Source: Pseudotabrizicola sp051200875 (lineage in GTDB: Bacteria > Pseudomonadota > Alphaproteobacteria > Rhodobacterales > Rhodobacteraceae). From it: a DNA stretch of 64,000 bases. The DNA lies in assembly GCF_051200875.1 (NCBI RefSeq), contig NZ_CP195191.1:992001-1056000 (forward strand). Direction: 5' to 3'. Each line of letters starts with the position of its first letter. Within the stretch, counting starts at the first letter, position 1. Shown here piece by piece: positions 40,043 through 50,004 of the stretch. The notes beneath the pieces were generated by a model. The model was not told where the DNA came from. It ran no database searches and saw nothing but the letters and a program-made list of their open reading frames with translations. The position numbers and the translations under genes were made by a program.

Positions 40043-41178
40043 CGCCGATACTGCTGCACCTGATGTAGCGTCAGGCCAAGCAGACAGGCGCCGATTGCAC
40101 AGGCGGACAGGCCCCAAGGGCCTGCCCCAAGCAGGATCGCTGCAATAACGGGCGTGCCCGTCGTTGTGCCCAAATTACCAAGCTGCGCAATCGCCCCTGC
40201 GGCTCTGGCTCTGGTTGCTCCCGTCTCATTAAGAAAGGGAATGGACGCAAAGCTTGCGCCCTGCACCAGACCAAGAGCGGACGACAGCCAAAGCCCCGAG
40301 ACGGTCATCATGAGGCCGTTCCCCCAAGTCGCTGCCAGCAAGATGAATGCTGGAATAGCGACCGCATAGCCCCACTGAACCAACCTGACAGGTGACATTC
40401 GTGTCAGCAACCAGACACCAAGGGTCAGGGAAACCGCAATCGAAATCGCGGGCATCCCACTGGCTGCAACCGATCTAAAGCCTTCCGGAATTTGTGGGGG
40501 CAGCAGGGTCAGTAAGGCGACGTACAGAAAAGTATAGCAGAAGAAACCCATGGCTGGCGCCGCCATGCGCGGAGATTTGTAGATTGTGGCGTGCTGGCGG
40601 ATGAGTGAATCACCTTCATCAAAACTGGACACCGACCGCTGATCTGGCGGCATGAGAGCAGCCAAGGCGACCGCGCAAACCGCCATCCAGACCGCATGCC
40701 CAAGAAAAAGCGTGGCCACGTCCCAGGGTGCAAACAGGGCCAACAGAGAATAGGCAACACCAAAGAAGCTTGACCAAAGCGTCATCACTGCGCCGCGAAA
40801 TTTGTCGGATGCAGATTTCGCCATGATCGTCGGCCCGGCCACCACGATTGCCAGATGCGACATGCCTTCAATTACGCGCGAGGCAATCATTGCTGGATAT
40901 GACAGGTCGAGCGTTTGGAGGACTGACATGGCGCCCCCTGCCAGCAGGGCCGCGACCATAACGCGGCGCTGTCCAAGACGCTCGACAAGGAGGCCAGCCG
41001 TCGTTCCGAAAATCAGACCAACAATCCCGACAATTGAAACGATGAGCCCAAGCGCAATCGCTGAAAGTCCCGCATAGCTGTTGGCCAAAGTCTCGAACAA
41101 GATGGACATCTTTCCAAACTGTGTTGCGGCCCCCAATCCTGCACACCACACAGCCATAACCGTCAGAAAAACGCGCAT
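40024..41178 (-). CDS. MFS transporter (12 membrane segments)
   Basis: A 384-residue major facilitator. The ATG at 41178 was preferred over an upstream in-frame TTG. The N-terminus MRVFLTVMAVWCAGLGAATQFGK runs into the first membrane helix. The loop between segments 2 and 3 carries GLLVERLGQRRVM, a variant of the MFS motif. The central cytoplasmic loop is short (PPDQRSVSSFDEGD). The substrate is unclear. It lies downstream of lpdA but separated by a strong terminator, so it has its own promoter. Confidence 0.85.
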   Translation of the reverse strand: MRVFLTVMAVWCAGLGAATQFGKMSILFETLANSYAGLSAIALGLIVSIVGIVGLIFGTTAGLLVERLGQRRVMVAALLAGGAMSVLQTLDLSYPAMIASRVIEGMSHLAIVVAGPTIMAKSASDKFRGAVMTLWSSFFGVAYSLLALFAPWDVATLFLGHAVWMAVCAVALAALMPPDQRSVSSFDEGDSLIRQHATIYKSPRMAAPAMGFFCYTFLYVALLTLLPPQIPEGFRSVAASGMPAISIAVSLTLGVWLLTRMSPVRLVQWGYAVAIPAFILLAATWGNGLMMTVSGLWLSSALGLVQGASFASIPFLNETGATRARAAGAIAQLGNLGTTTGTPVIAAILLGAGPWGLSACAIGACLLGLTLHQVQQYRRQILST

Positions 41179-41199
41179 CAGCAAGCTTTCATCAGTTCA

Positions 41200-41234
41200 A
41201 AAATCAAAGGCCCCCCGAACAGCGCCGGAGGGCC
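41200..41234 (-). terminator. Rho-independent terminator after lpdA
   Basis: On the minus strand GGCCCTCCG and CGGGGGGCC pair (one G-T wobble) around an 8-base loop, followed by TTTGATTTT, 32 bp past the lpdA stop. Confidence 0.8.
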
Positions 41235-41265
41235 AGGAAGAGGATGAAGGAACCTTCCCGTCAGA

Positions 41266-42663
41266 TTAGATGTGCAACGCCCTACCGTAAGCGTCAAGCA
41301 CGGCTTCATGCATCATCTCTGACAGCGTCGGATGCGGGAAAACCGCGTTCATAAGGTCTTCTTCCGTCGTTTCCAGCGAGCGCCCGACAACGTAGCCCTG
41401 GATCAGTTCTGTCACCTCTGCACCAACCATGTGGGCGCCCAAAAGCTCGCCTGTCTTGGCATCGAAGACCGTCTTGATCATGCCTTCTGGTTCACCCAAG
41501 GCAATCGCCTTGCCATTGCCAATAAAGGGGAAGCGTCCAACCTTGATTTGATAGCCGGCTTCTTTGGCTTTGGCTTCGGTCAGTCCGACGCTGGCCACTT
41601 GCGGATGGCAATAGGTGCAGCCCGCAATGGAATTTGGCTTGATCGGATGTGGGTGCCCCCCGCCGATCAATTCCGCGACCATGACGCCCTCATGGCTTGC
41701 CTTATGTGCAAGCCAAGGGGCGCCGGCGATATCGCCAATAGCGTAAAGCCCTTCAACGCCCGTACGGCAGAACTCATCTGTGACCACATGGGTACGATCA
41801 ATTTTGACGCCCAGTGCCTCAAGACCCAGATTTTCGACATTCCCGACGATCCCGACAGCAGAAATAACGGTATCGAACTCTGCGGTCTCGGTCTTGCCGT
41901 TCGATTCCAGATGGGCGGTTACACCCACGCCCGGCTTTCGATCCAGTTTCTTGACCGTCGTCTTTTCGAGTATCTTCATGCCTTGTTTGACGAAGGCTTT
42001 CTTGGCAAAGGCGCTGATCTCCGCGTCTTCAACTGGAAGCACCCGGTCCATCACTTCACAGACTGTGACGTCTGCGCCAAGCGTATTGAAGAAGCTGGCA
42101 AATTCGATCCCGATCGCGCCCGACCCGATGACTAACAGCTTTTTCGGCATACGCTTTGGTTGCAGAGCGTGCTTGTACGTCCAAACAAGATCGCCGTCCG
42201 CTTCAAGTCCGGGAAGTTCCCGTGCGCGCGCACCGGTTGCCAAAATGATCGACTTGGCGGTCAGCTCATCTGTGCCCTTGTCCGTCTTGACCGAAACAGT
42301 GCCCTTCTTCGGAAGGGTCGCCGCGCCCATGAAGACTGTGACCTTGTTCTTCTTCATCAGGTGTCCGATGCCACCTGACAGTTGCTTAGCGACCCCTCGT
42401 GACCGGGCAACAACGGCGTCAAGGTCATAGCTGATGCCATCGGCCTTCAGCCCGAAATCCTTAGCCCGATGCATCAGGTGAAAGACTTCCGCCGAGCGCA
42501 GCAGGGCCTTTGTCGGAATGCATCCCCAGTTTAGACAGATACCGCCTAAATGCTCGCGCTCGACAATCGCCGTCTTCAAACCAAGCTGGCTGGCTCGGAT
42601 AGCGGCGACGTAGCCTCCCGGTCCAGCGCCGACAACGATCACATCAAAAACCTGAGCGGCCAT
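41266..42663 (-). CDS. lpdA: Dihydrolipoyl dehydrogenase (E3)
   Basis: A 465-residue FAD-dependent E3 subunit that reoxidises lipoyl groups of 2-oxo acid dehydrogenase complexes. The FAD fold is VVGAGPGGYVAAI, the redox disulfide is C43/C48 in GICLNWGCIPTKAL, the NAD fold is VIGSGAIGIEFASFF and the C-terminal HPTLSEMMHEA supplies the catalytic His-Glu pair. It stands alone, without the E1 and E2 genes, so it could serve any of the complexes. Confidence 0.95.
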   Translation of the reverse strand: MAAQVFDVIVVGAGPGGYVAAIRASQLGLKTAIVEREHLGGICLNWGCIPTKALLRSAEVFHLMHRAKDFGLKADGISYDLDAVVARSRGVAKQLSGGIGHLMKKNKVTVFMGAATLPKKGTVSVKTDKGTDELTAKSIILATGARARELPGLEADGDLVWTYKHALQPKRMPKKLLVIGSGAIGIEFASFFNTLGADVTVCEVMDRVLPVEDAEISAFAKKAFVKQGMKILEKTTVKKLDRKPGVGVTAHLESNGKTETAEFDTVISAVGIVGNVENLGLEALGVKIDRTHVVTDEFCRTGVEGLYAIGDIAGAPWLAHKASHEGVMVAELIGGGHPHPIKPNSIAGCTYCHPQVASVGLTEAKAKEAGYQIKVGRFPFIGNGKAIALGEPEGMIKTVFDAKTGELLGAHMVGAEVTELIQGYVVGRSLETTEEDLMNAVFPHPTLSEMMHEAVLDAYGRALHI

Positions 42664-42797
42664 TTCTTCCTCCCGTGAAAAAGTGGTTTACCCTTAAACT
42701 ATCTTTTCATCTGAAGCAATGAAACCTGCGCCCGCACCCCATGCAGCATATGCATAGCAAGGCAACGCTTTGGTTTCATTCGGCAAAAGATGGGTGG

Positions 42798-43379
42798 TCA
42801 CTTGTCATCCTCATTTTGAAGTGACTGCACGACGCTTGCATAGCCGCCCTCAGCAAGGAATCTCTCTTCCTCTGCTGTCGTCTCTCGCCCCAGCGCTGCA
42901 TTCCTGAATGGAAAGCGCCCGAAACGAGCGATCACTTCGCGATGTGCCCGTGCATGTAGCAAATTGCCCGGCTCGGATGGCAGGCGCTCTTGCATAAGTC
43001 TGACGCAAAAATCCTGATCTGCCAAATCTTCCGAATGCTCAAACGGCATGTAGAAGAATTGTCGTTCAGGCTCTGGCGCACCCAAATCCCATCCTTGCTC
43101 AACCGCCAAAGTCGCCGCTGAGCGAGCCTTTGCATCCGTCGCAAAGGCCAAGGCCTTGCCCCGATGGATATTGCGCGAGAATTGGTCCGCGACGATCAGG
43201 TAAGCCAATGTTCCGGCAGTCCCCCCAATCCAATGCTCTAAACCGTCTTCGTTAAGCGCATTCCAAAGATCACCGAACTGTTCGATGATCTTGGCGTCAA
43301 TCTCTTCGCCGCCAGCATACCATCCCTCTGGTCCGATCTCGCCAAGCCAGAAGTCCAAAACCTCAACCGGGTCTGACAT
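42798..43379 (-). CDS. DUF924 family protein
   Basis: A 193-residue all-helical protein of the DUF924 family, whose biochemical role is unknown. The start MSDPVEVLDFWLGEIGPEGWYAGG and the segment LAYLIVADQFSRNIHRG, then FFYMPFEHSEDL, are typical. It sits between lpdA and an MFS gene, with 134 bp to lpdA, and may be independently expressed. Confidence 0.92.
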   Translation of the reverse strand: MSDPVEVLDFWLGEIGPEGWYAGGEEIDAKIIEQFGDLWNALNEDGLEHWIGGTAGTLAYLIVADQFSRNIHRGKALAFATDAKARSAATLAVEQGWDLGAPEPERQFFYMPFEHSEDLADQDFCVRLMQERLPSEPGNLLHARAHREVIARFGRFPFRNAALGRETTAEEERFLAEGGYASVVQSLQNEDDK

Positions 43380-43462
43380 TTATGCCTCCACACTTAATGC
43401 TGCAGCGTGACAGGCGGCTGGCGCGGGCGCAAGCTTGATCAATCAAGCTTTTGCGTGAGAGG

Positions 43463-44707
43463 TCAGTTCTTTACCCGTGCATCCTCTGCATCGATAAGCG
43501 CAGCGGTTTCAACTGCGACGACCGAGGCGGTTGGCGAGACCGGGGTAAAGCCAGAGGTAGCCTCGGGACGGATTCTGCGGCGCGTCATACGCCACGCGGC
43601 ATAGGTGGCAAGCGCAGAAAACAGGACAGACATGAAAAGGAAGAAACCGGCTGATCCGATGGTGTCCATCATCCATCCCGTAATGATTGGTCCGGAAATG
43701 GCGCCCAAGCCGTTGATAAACAGCAACCCGGCAGAGGCGGCAGCCATGTCAGTCGTATCAAGATAGTCATTCACATAGGCAAGGAGCAGGGAATAAAGGG
43801 GGTTCGATATCGCCCCGCCGACCGCCCCAATTGCGACAAGACCCCAGAATGGCAGATCAAGAAACACCGGCAAGGTCAGCGCAACCCCGCCAACGACCGA
43901 AAGCCACAGGATAAGTGTGCGTCGGTCCATACGGTCGGACATCCAGCCGATAGGGTATTGGGCGACCAGCCCACCGATGTATATGCCGGAAACGAAGATG
44001 GATAGATCGCGGACAGAAAGGCCAACCTGTGTCCCCCAGACCGAGGCCATCCCAAACTGTGCGGAAAATATCCCCCCCAGCAAGAACATGCCGACGCAAC
44101 CCAGCGGCGAGGCTATGTAAAGGCGCTTGAAGGAAAGGGGTTTGGTCGACTCGAACGCAGGGGCCTGACTGACAGAAAGCAGAATTGGCGTGAAGGCCAG
44201 CGACACAAGCACCGAAGGGATGACGAAAAGAATGTAGCCGGAGGGGTCACCCACGTTCAGCAACATCTGCGCGGCAATAATTCCAATCATCTGAACGATC
44301 AGATAAAGAGACAGCGCCTGCCCTCGGGTTTCGTTGGTGGATGCGTTGTTCAGCCAACTTTCAGCGGTGATATAGACACCGGAAAACGAGAACCCGATCA
44401 AAACCCGCAAGGCTGCCCAGACCATCCAGTCGGGAGCCGCCGCATACATGACCAGTACGGCCGAAATCATCGAACCAAGGGCCGCAAAGACCCGTACATG
44501 CCCGACCCTGCGGATCATGTCCGGCGCCAGGCGACTGCCAAAGAGAAAGCCGACGAAATAGCAAGACATCACAATCGACATTTGGCCTGTTGTGAAATCT
44601 TCCAAAGCGCCGCGAATACCCAGAAGCGTTCCTTGCATTCCGTTGCCCAACATCAACAGCCCCAGACCGAGCAGCAAAGCCCAGGTGTTGCGGAGTACGA
44701 AGAGCAT
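43463..44707 (-). CDS. MFS transporter, YcaD-like
   Basis: A 414-residue major facilitator starting MLFVLRNTWALLLGLGLLMLGNGMQG at 44707. FLFGSRLAPDMIRRVGHVRVFAALG is the loop 2-3 motif, and AESWLNNASTNETRGQALSLYLI is characteristic of the YcaD/YfkF-like group. Twelve membrane segments are expected. Substrate unknown. Confidence 0.88.
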   Translation of the reverse strand: MLFVLRNTWALLLGLGLLMLGNGMQGTLLGIRGALEDFTTGQMSIVMSCYFVGFLFGSRLAPDMIRRVGHVRVFAALGSMISAVLVMYAAAPDWMVWAALRVLIGFSFSGVYITAESWLNNASTNETRGQALSLYLIVQMIGIIAAQMLLNVGDPSGYILFVIPSVLVSLAFTPILLSVSQAPAFESTKPLSFKRLYIASPLGCVGMFLLGGIFSAQFGMASVWGTQVGLSVRDLSIFVSGIYIGGLVAQYPIGWMSDRMDRRTLILWLSVVGGVALTLPVFLDLPFWGLVAIGAVGGAISNPLYSLLLAYVNDYLDTTDMAAASAGLLFINGLGAISGPIITGWMMDTIGSAGFFLFMSVLFSALATYAAWRMTRRRIRPEATSGFTPVSPTASVVAVETAALIDAEDARVKN

Positions 44708-44897
44708 CAGAGGTTCCTTTCCAAGAAACGTCCCAAGAGAACGAAACACAGCAAAAGCGGTAGGCTTGCCTGATCTTGGCAAGATAGTGGACGGTCGTAA
44801 CGCTTTTACCTACAGCAAACGACCCCAAAACGGGAAATACCGCCTGATTGACCGCGACAACCCAGTACCAAGGGGAACGGCAACATCCAGATCCATG

Positions 44898-45938
44898 CTA
44901 GTCGCGCGCAGGAATTAGTAAGGATGCGTCGCCATAACTGAAGAACCGATAGTCATTCGAAATAGCATGCTGGTAAATGCGATCAATCCGGTCCTTTCCC
45001 ATCAAGGCTGATACCAGCATCATCAACGTAGATTTCGGAAGGTGGAAATTCGTCATCAAGGCGTCGGCAACTTTGAAGTCGAAACCCGGATAAATGAAGA
45101 TATCAGTAGGCCCTTCCCAAGGTTCAATCTGGCCAGATCGCCCTGCGGTTTCAATCAACCTTAGCGCAGTCGTGCCAATCGGAATGATACGGCCGCCTAA
45201 CTGCTTGGTTGCAGCAATCTCATCCGCTGCTTCTTGGCTGACAAAGCCCCATTCGGCATGCATACGATGCGTTGTAACATCCTCTACCTTCACGGGCAGG
45301 AACGTTCCTGCACCGACATGCAGCGTGACTTCGGTCAAACAAACTCCTTTCGCAACGAGTGCCCGCAAAAGGTCCTCGTCGAAGTGCAAACTGGCCGTCG
45401 GCGCTGCAACTGCCCCAGAATTTCGAGCGAAAACCGTTTGATAGTCGTTTACGTCCTGCTCATCCGGTGCACGTTTGGCGGCAATGTAGGGGGGAAGCGG
45501 CATAGCGCCAGCGGTTGCAAGGGCCTCATCGAAGGCGTCGCCCTCCAGATTGAAGACAAGCCGCAAATCGGTTGCCGACTTTTCAGCGACAACGGCAGAG
45601 AGGTGTTCCGAAAATTGGATCGCTTCCCCAAGATTCACCCTACGCAAAGGCTTTGCCATTGCGCGCCACCCTTCGGTTGCGGGCTCAAGCAGTGTGACTT
45701 CAATCTTGGCCCGCGCCTCTCCCCGCGTCCGCGTTCCCGTTAAGCGCGCAGGAATGACTTTGGTGTTGTTCAGAACGAGTCGATCCCCTGGCTGAAGCAA
45801 ATCAACCAGATCGAAAACATGCAGGTCACGAATGCTATCGCCTTCTGCCACAAGCAATCGAGAGGCGCTTCGCGGTCTGGCAGGACGGGTCGCAATCAGC
45901 CTTTCAGGCAGGTCAAAGTCGAAATCGCTGAGCTTCAT
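44898..45938 (-). CDS. queA: tRNA preQ1(34) S-adenosylmethionine ribosyltransferase-isomerase
   Basis: A 346-residue enzyme that adds the epoxycyclopentane part of queuosine to preQ1 in tRNA. The start MKLSDFDFDLPERLIATRPARPRSASRLL and motifs GDRLVLNNTKVIPARLTG, FHLPKSTLMMLVSALMG match the family. Its ATG overlaps the stop of the AsmA-like gene (ATGA). The usual partner tgt is not seen downstream within the window. Confidence 0.95.
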   Translation of the reverse strand: MKLSDFDFDLPERLIATRPARPRSASRLLVAEGDSIRDLHVFDLVDLLQPGDRLVLNNTKVIPARLTGTRTRGEARAKIEVTLLEPATEGWRAMAKPLRRVNLGEAIQFSEHLSAVVAEKSATDLRLVFNLEGDAFDEALATAGAMPLPPYIAAKRAPDEQDVNDYQTVFARNSGAVAAPTASLHFDEDLLRALVAKGVCLTEVTLHVGAGTFLPVKVEDVTTHRMHAEWGFVSQEAADEIAATKQLGGRIIPIGTTALRLIETAGRSGQIEPWEGPTDIFIYPGFDFKVADALMTNFHLPKSTLMMLVSALMGKDRIDRIYQHAISNDYRFFSYGDASLLIPARD

Positions 45939-48900
45939 TGGGTCTTTTTGTCCAGGGTCGGTGCCGGGCTACGAAAGATTTCTCGAAACATACCCGGTGT
46001 GAGGATCGACAAAGGGTTCACTTGGACCTTCGGGTCATCAGAAGTGCCCCTAACAGCATAATTAAACCCGAACAAGCCTTCGCCACGCCGTGTCAGCGCA
46101 GCCCCAACCCCGTTGACCAGATAGATCGGCGAGACCACGCCCTGAAGCGCCAATTTCTTTGTTTTCGTGCCATATAGACCTTCGACAGAGACGCCAAGAC
46201 TGGCTCCCATTGCGGCGCCATTAGAAATCTGCACAGCCTGTGGGGTCAGCACAAGATCGAACACAGCTTCGGAAAAGAGTATTCCGCTGCCGTTCAATTG
46301 CTCCAGCAAGCCGACAACTGAAATGGCAGATAACAGTTCTGCCAAGGCATTGGTTTTCCGCACTCGGACATTCGTGAACTTGGCGCGCCCATCATAGCTG
46401 ACCCGATCAGATCTGGGTGTCAGGCGAAGCGTCAACTCGCCGCCGCGAGCCGAAGAAAAAACACCTGCCGATCTCAACACCGCGCCAGCACTCTGTGAGG
46501 TAACCCTTATCGCCGTTCCATGACGAGATGGGACCGCCTCGCCCTGCACGGCAGCACTCCCATTGACGCTGCCAACGAACTGCCCGTTAAACCCGCCACG
46601 CAGCCCAAATTTGCCTTGAAATCCCGTCAAGGCAATCCCGTCGGTGACCACTAGACGGTCCAAACGAACATCAATCGAACTTGCATTTTGTGATCCGCCC
46701 TCGCCGCTTTTTGGGGCTTCAAATTTCCGCAAATCAATAACGCCGGAAGACACGACCACATCCGGATTGGCATTCTTGCCCTTGCCTTTCAACTGGACGG
46801 CACCCTCCATCCAGTTTCCGACAGTAACCTCTGAGAAGGTTGCCGTTCTCAATCCTCCGGTCTTTTCCAGATCAATATTGCCGATTGCTTTAAGACCGGG
46901 CGCAACGAGGTCGAGCTTGGATACTTCTGGGGGGCTTCCCAGTCTTGCCTGAAGTTCTAGCTTTCCTTTGGTCTTGGCCGGAAGCGTCCAGCCAATCGCA
47001 TCTATTCGCATCCCAATGCCAGAAAGGTCTGTCTTCAGTTCCAGCGTCGGGGCGGCATCCTTCACAAGGTTCAGGCTAATCTCGCCCTTTCCTGTGCCGG
47101 AGAGCATGCCCGAAGGGAGCTGAACATTGAACTCCTTTAGGGCTGCTGGGGATAGTTCGACTGTGCCATCAATTCGCGCCCTTCCCTTGGCTTCCGCACC
47201 GAAGCCCTGCCGAAAAGCCACATCAAAGCGCGCTTCACCCACCTTTCCGGGGCCGGAAATCGTTAGACCAGAAGGGTCAGCCTGCAGCGCCAGCGCGTTG
47301 GCGGTAACCGTCTTTCCCGCGATAAGCTTGTCCGAAGCGACATTACCAAGCGTTCCGTTGACTCGATACTCGACATCTTCAAGCTGAACGCGGCGCTGCA
47401 ATGGCAAGGACAGAAAGGTGTCAACGATTGCCTGCCCCTCGCCAAGGTCGGCCGGTCGGCCCGCTTTGGTCATGAACCCAAAAGGAGGCAGGTCCAAAAG
47501 GGACAAGGCAGCTGTGATTGTGCTTTCTGTCTTTAGCCTGATCTCTGCGCGTGCAGGCTTTGCTGTTACGTCCGGCACCTTGAAGGTTGACCCGGCGGCG
47601 TTGATCCTGCCCCCAAGAGGCGCTTCGACCTCTCCCTCATCCAGCGTGATCTGATAAGTCTTTCCCTCCACAGTTGAGCGCCCGCGCCCCTTTTGAATGG
47701 GGGGTAATGTTCGTAGGAAACTTACCTCTGCGTCATCGAACTCGTACCCCAAGGCAAGCTTGGGTTCCTGCCCCGGAACCAGACGAAGAGCGGCGTTAAG
47801 GTTGGTCAGCAAACCGTTGGCGACATTCTGGCCAACCCAGTCACGGGTCTTAGGCACCAGAGTCTTGGGCCATAGCTGCAATAGGCGATCATGGGCGATC
47901 GCATCCAAGGCAAGGTCCAAAGCGACCTGCCACCCGTCCGACTGCGCCATCGCCTTGCCCGACAGCGAAAGGCGGCGCGCTCTCTCCTCGATCAGCGTAA
48001 TTTGACCGATATCCAGCTTAAAGGGATCAAGTTGCAACCGTGCATCCATGGCCCCTTCGCGAAAGATCAACGGCCGTTCAAAAAGCCCCTCCGGGTCGAT
48101 CTGAGCGTCGGAAATCTGCACCTGCCCCAGAAATCCGGCGGGCAATCTGCGACCAATTGGGCCGGTCAGAATATTCCCGGAACTGTCCAACGGATAGGAA
48201 TGTCCCTTTGCCTTCAACCGCAACGACGGGCTTTCTACAGAAAGGTCAGATAGCAGAATCCGACCGCGCGATGGATCATATCCAAGACGAATTGCTGCAC
48301 GATCAAAGGAAATGGGGCGTGCTGTTCCTTGGGGTTGCAACGCGCCTGCCGACAGGGACATTTCCGCGTCCAGAGCTTCTAGCCCTTCGTCAGAAAGTTC
48401 TGCAGAAATGCGCCCCGAGATAGGAGCAGCGAGCACGCCAAGCCATGACAGAATTGGCGCCTGAGCCGCGATATCACGGGACGAGACCTGTTCCACCGAC
48501 GCGGTCAGGCGAATCCGTGCTTCGTCTTTTGGCCGTATCAGCGTAACAACCGCCTGCGCGGGCGCTTCGCCTCCCTCAACAAGCGACAAACCTACTTCTG
48601 CAGCAAGTTGATCAGACTTTACATCAAGTCGCAGCCGACCATCCCCAACGGTCCAAAGACGGCCAGTCATGGCATCTTTCAAGGACAAACTTGCAGCCTC
48701 GGCTTCTACAAGACGTAGTCGTGACAAGAACGGGGCCTGCAGAGCGCGATCAACCTGCACAAGCAAGTCATTCAGCCCTTTAACTTTCGGTGCGTCGCCA
48801 ACGTTGCCGAATTGAAGGTCTAAAGTTCCATCGCCCTGCCGTTGCAGAGCAACACTGCCCCCAATGATCCTAAGGCTTCTTGGACGCAATTTGGCCTCGG

Positions 48901-49315
48901 TGACCAACGACGTAGCATCAAAGACCAGCCTGACATCCGGAAGCGCAATCAGAGTTGCCCCCCGACCTTGTAGCAGACGCAGGTCTTCTATTCTCAGCCG
49001 CGGTGTCCAGTCGGACTCGACAGTGATCTCTACCCCGCCGATCGCAAACGCGGCACCCGGCATGTCTTTCGACAAGGCTGCGTTTCCACGCGCCTCTATC
49101 TCCGCGACGGCCCAGATTGGTAAGCGAATGGGCTTTCCGGTCAGCGCAAGAACTCCAAGAGTCAAGACAGACGCTAAAACCGCAAAAACAAGAACCAGAA
49201 AAAGGCCCGCTCTTCCCGCACGACGAATGTGGCGAACGGCCCTTCCTTTGGGCCTTTTCGCCTTTGGCAGGGGCGCTTCGTTTACGCCAGTCTGGTCAGA
49301 TGGGCCCTCTGTCAT
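45935..49315 (-). CDS. AsmA/YhdP-like inner-membrane protein, DUF3971
   Basis: An 1126-residue protein: a basic cytoplasmic N-terminus, one membrane helix (about residues 36-59, GLFLVLVFAVLASVLTLGVL), then a long periplasmic beta-rich region ending in an AsmA-like C-terminal domain (VGLLEQLNGSGILFSEAVFDLVL). Related large AsmA-like proteins (YhdP, TamB, YdbH) form bridges carrying phospholipids between the inner and outer membrane, so a role in lipid transport is likely. It overlaps queA by 4 bases and would be co-transcribed with it. Confidence 0.88.
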   Translation of the reverse strand: MTEGPSDQTGVNEAPLPKAKRPKGRAVRHIRRAGRAGLFLVLVFAVLASVLTLGVLALTGKPIRLPIWAVAEIEARGNAALSKDMPGAAFAIGGVEITVESDWTPRLRIEDLRLLQGRGATLIALPDVRLVFDATSLVTEAKLRPRSLRIIGGSVALQRQGDGTLDLQFGNVGDAPKVKGLNDLLVQVDRALQAPFLSRLRLVEAEAASLSLKDAMTGRLWTVGDGRLRLDVKSDQLAAEVGLSLVEGGEAPAQAVVTLIRPKDEARIRLTASVEQVSSRDIAAQAPILSWLGVLAAPISGRISAELSDEGLEALDAEMSLSAGALQPQGTARPISFDRAAIRLGYDPSRGRILLSDLSVESPSLRLKAKGHSYPLDSSGNILTGPIGRRLPAGFLGQVQISDAQIDPEGLFERPLIFREGAMDARLQLDPFKLDIGQITLIEERARRLSLSGKAMAQSDGWQVALDLALDAIAHDRLLQLWPKTLVPKTRDWVGQNVANGLLTNLNAALRLVPGQEPKLALGYEFDDAEVSFLRTLPPIQKGRGRSTVEGKTYQITLDEGEVEAPLGGRINAAGSTFKVPDVTAKPARAEIRLKTESTITAALSLLDLPPFGFMTKAGRPADLGEGQAIVDTFLSLPLQRRVQLEDVEYRVNGTLGNVASDKLIAGKTVTANALALQADPSGLTISGPGKVGEARFDVAFRQGFGAEAKGRARIDGTVELSPAALKEFNVQLPSGMLSGTGKGEISLNLVKDAAPTLELKTDLSGIGMRIDAIGWTLPAKTKGKLELQARLGSPPEVSKLDLVAPGLKAIGNIDLEKTGGLRTATFSEVTVGNWMEGAVQLKGKGKNANPDVVVSSGVIDLRKFEAPKSGEGGSQNASSIDVRLDRLVVTDGIALTGFQGKFGLRGGFNGQFVGSVNGSAAVQGEAVPSRHGTAIRVTSQSAGAVLRSAGVFSSARGGELTLRLTPRSDRVSYDGRAKFTNVRVRKTNALAELLSAISVVGLLEQLNGSGILFSEAVFDLVLTPQAVQISNGAAMGASLGVSVEGLYGTKTKKLALQGVVSPIYLVNGVGAALTRRGEGLFGFNYAVRGTSDDPKVQVNPLSILTPGMFREIFRSPAPTLDKKTQ

Positions 49316-49495
49316 ACCCTGCCTTGTCTGCCGCGCACGTCCTTGACAACTTCACCTCTGAAGTCCCGAATTAACCTAAGACATTCTCACGGTATATTCG
49401 AACTTGGAAAGGTTGTGACTTCGCCCTCTTTATTCTCGCGGATTGCCGCCTAAAACACAAACCGTCGTGACCAGAATCAAAAAGGAACCGCCGCT

Positions 49496-49969
49496 ATGTC
49501 CGCAAAAACCGCATCTGTAGGCGCCGATGCGCCCGACTTCACTCTGCCCCGCGATGGTGGGGGCTCTGTCACGCTGTCGCACCTTCGGCCCGGAAAGGTC
49601 GTGCTTTACTTTTATCCCAAAGATGACACCCCAGGTTGCACCCTGGAAGCTCAGGATTTTACAGCGTTGAAATCGCAATTTGATGCCAATGGCACGACCG
49701 TTATCGGGATCAGCAAAGACTCAGCCGCGAAGCACGATAAATTCTGCAAGAAATACGGTCTATCGGTTACGCTTGCCAGCGATGAAAACGGATCAACCTG
49801 TGAAGACTACGGGGTTTGGACCGAAAAGAGCATGTACGGAAAAACCTATATGGGCATCGAGCGCACGACCTTCCTGATAGACGGCACCGGGAAGATCGCT
49901 CGTATTTGGAACAAGGTCTCGGTCAAAGGTCACGCAGACGAAGTTCTCGAGGCTGCTCGTGCACTTTGA
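49496..49969 (+). CDS. bcp: Thioredoxin-dependent peroxiredoxin, Bcp/PrxQ
   Basis: A 157-residue peroxidase reducing hydrogen and organic peroxides. The peroxidatic C48 lies in DDTPGCTLEAQ. The E. coli-type resolving cysteine five residues later is absent (Gln), but C84 in DKFCKKYG sits where PrxQ enzymes of the Xylella type place theirs, so a C48-C84 disulfide is likely. It is followed 36 bp later by a DUF455 ferritin-like gene, which may share oxidative-stress roles. Confidence 0.93.
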   Translation: MSAKTASVGADAPDFTLPRDGGGSVTLSHLRPGKVVLYFYPKDDTPGCTLEAQDFTALKSQFDANGTTVIGISKDSAAKHDKFCKKYGLSVTLASDENGSTCEDYGVWTEKSMYGKTYMGIERTTFLIDGTGKIARIWNKVSVKGHADEVLEAARAL

Positions 49970-50004
49970 ACATTGTTCTCCAATGAAACGCACCTAGGAA
50001 GATC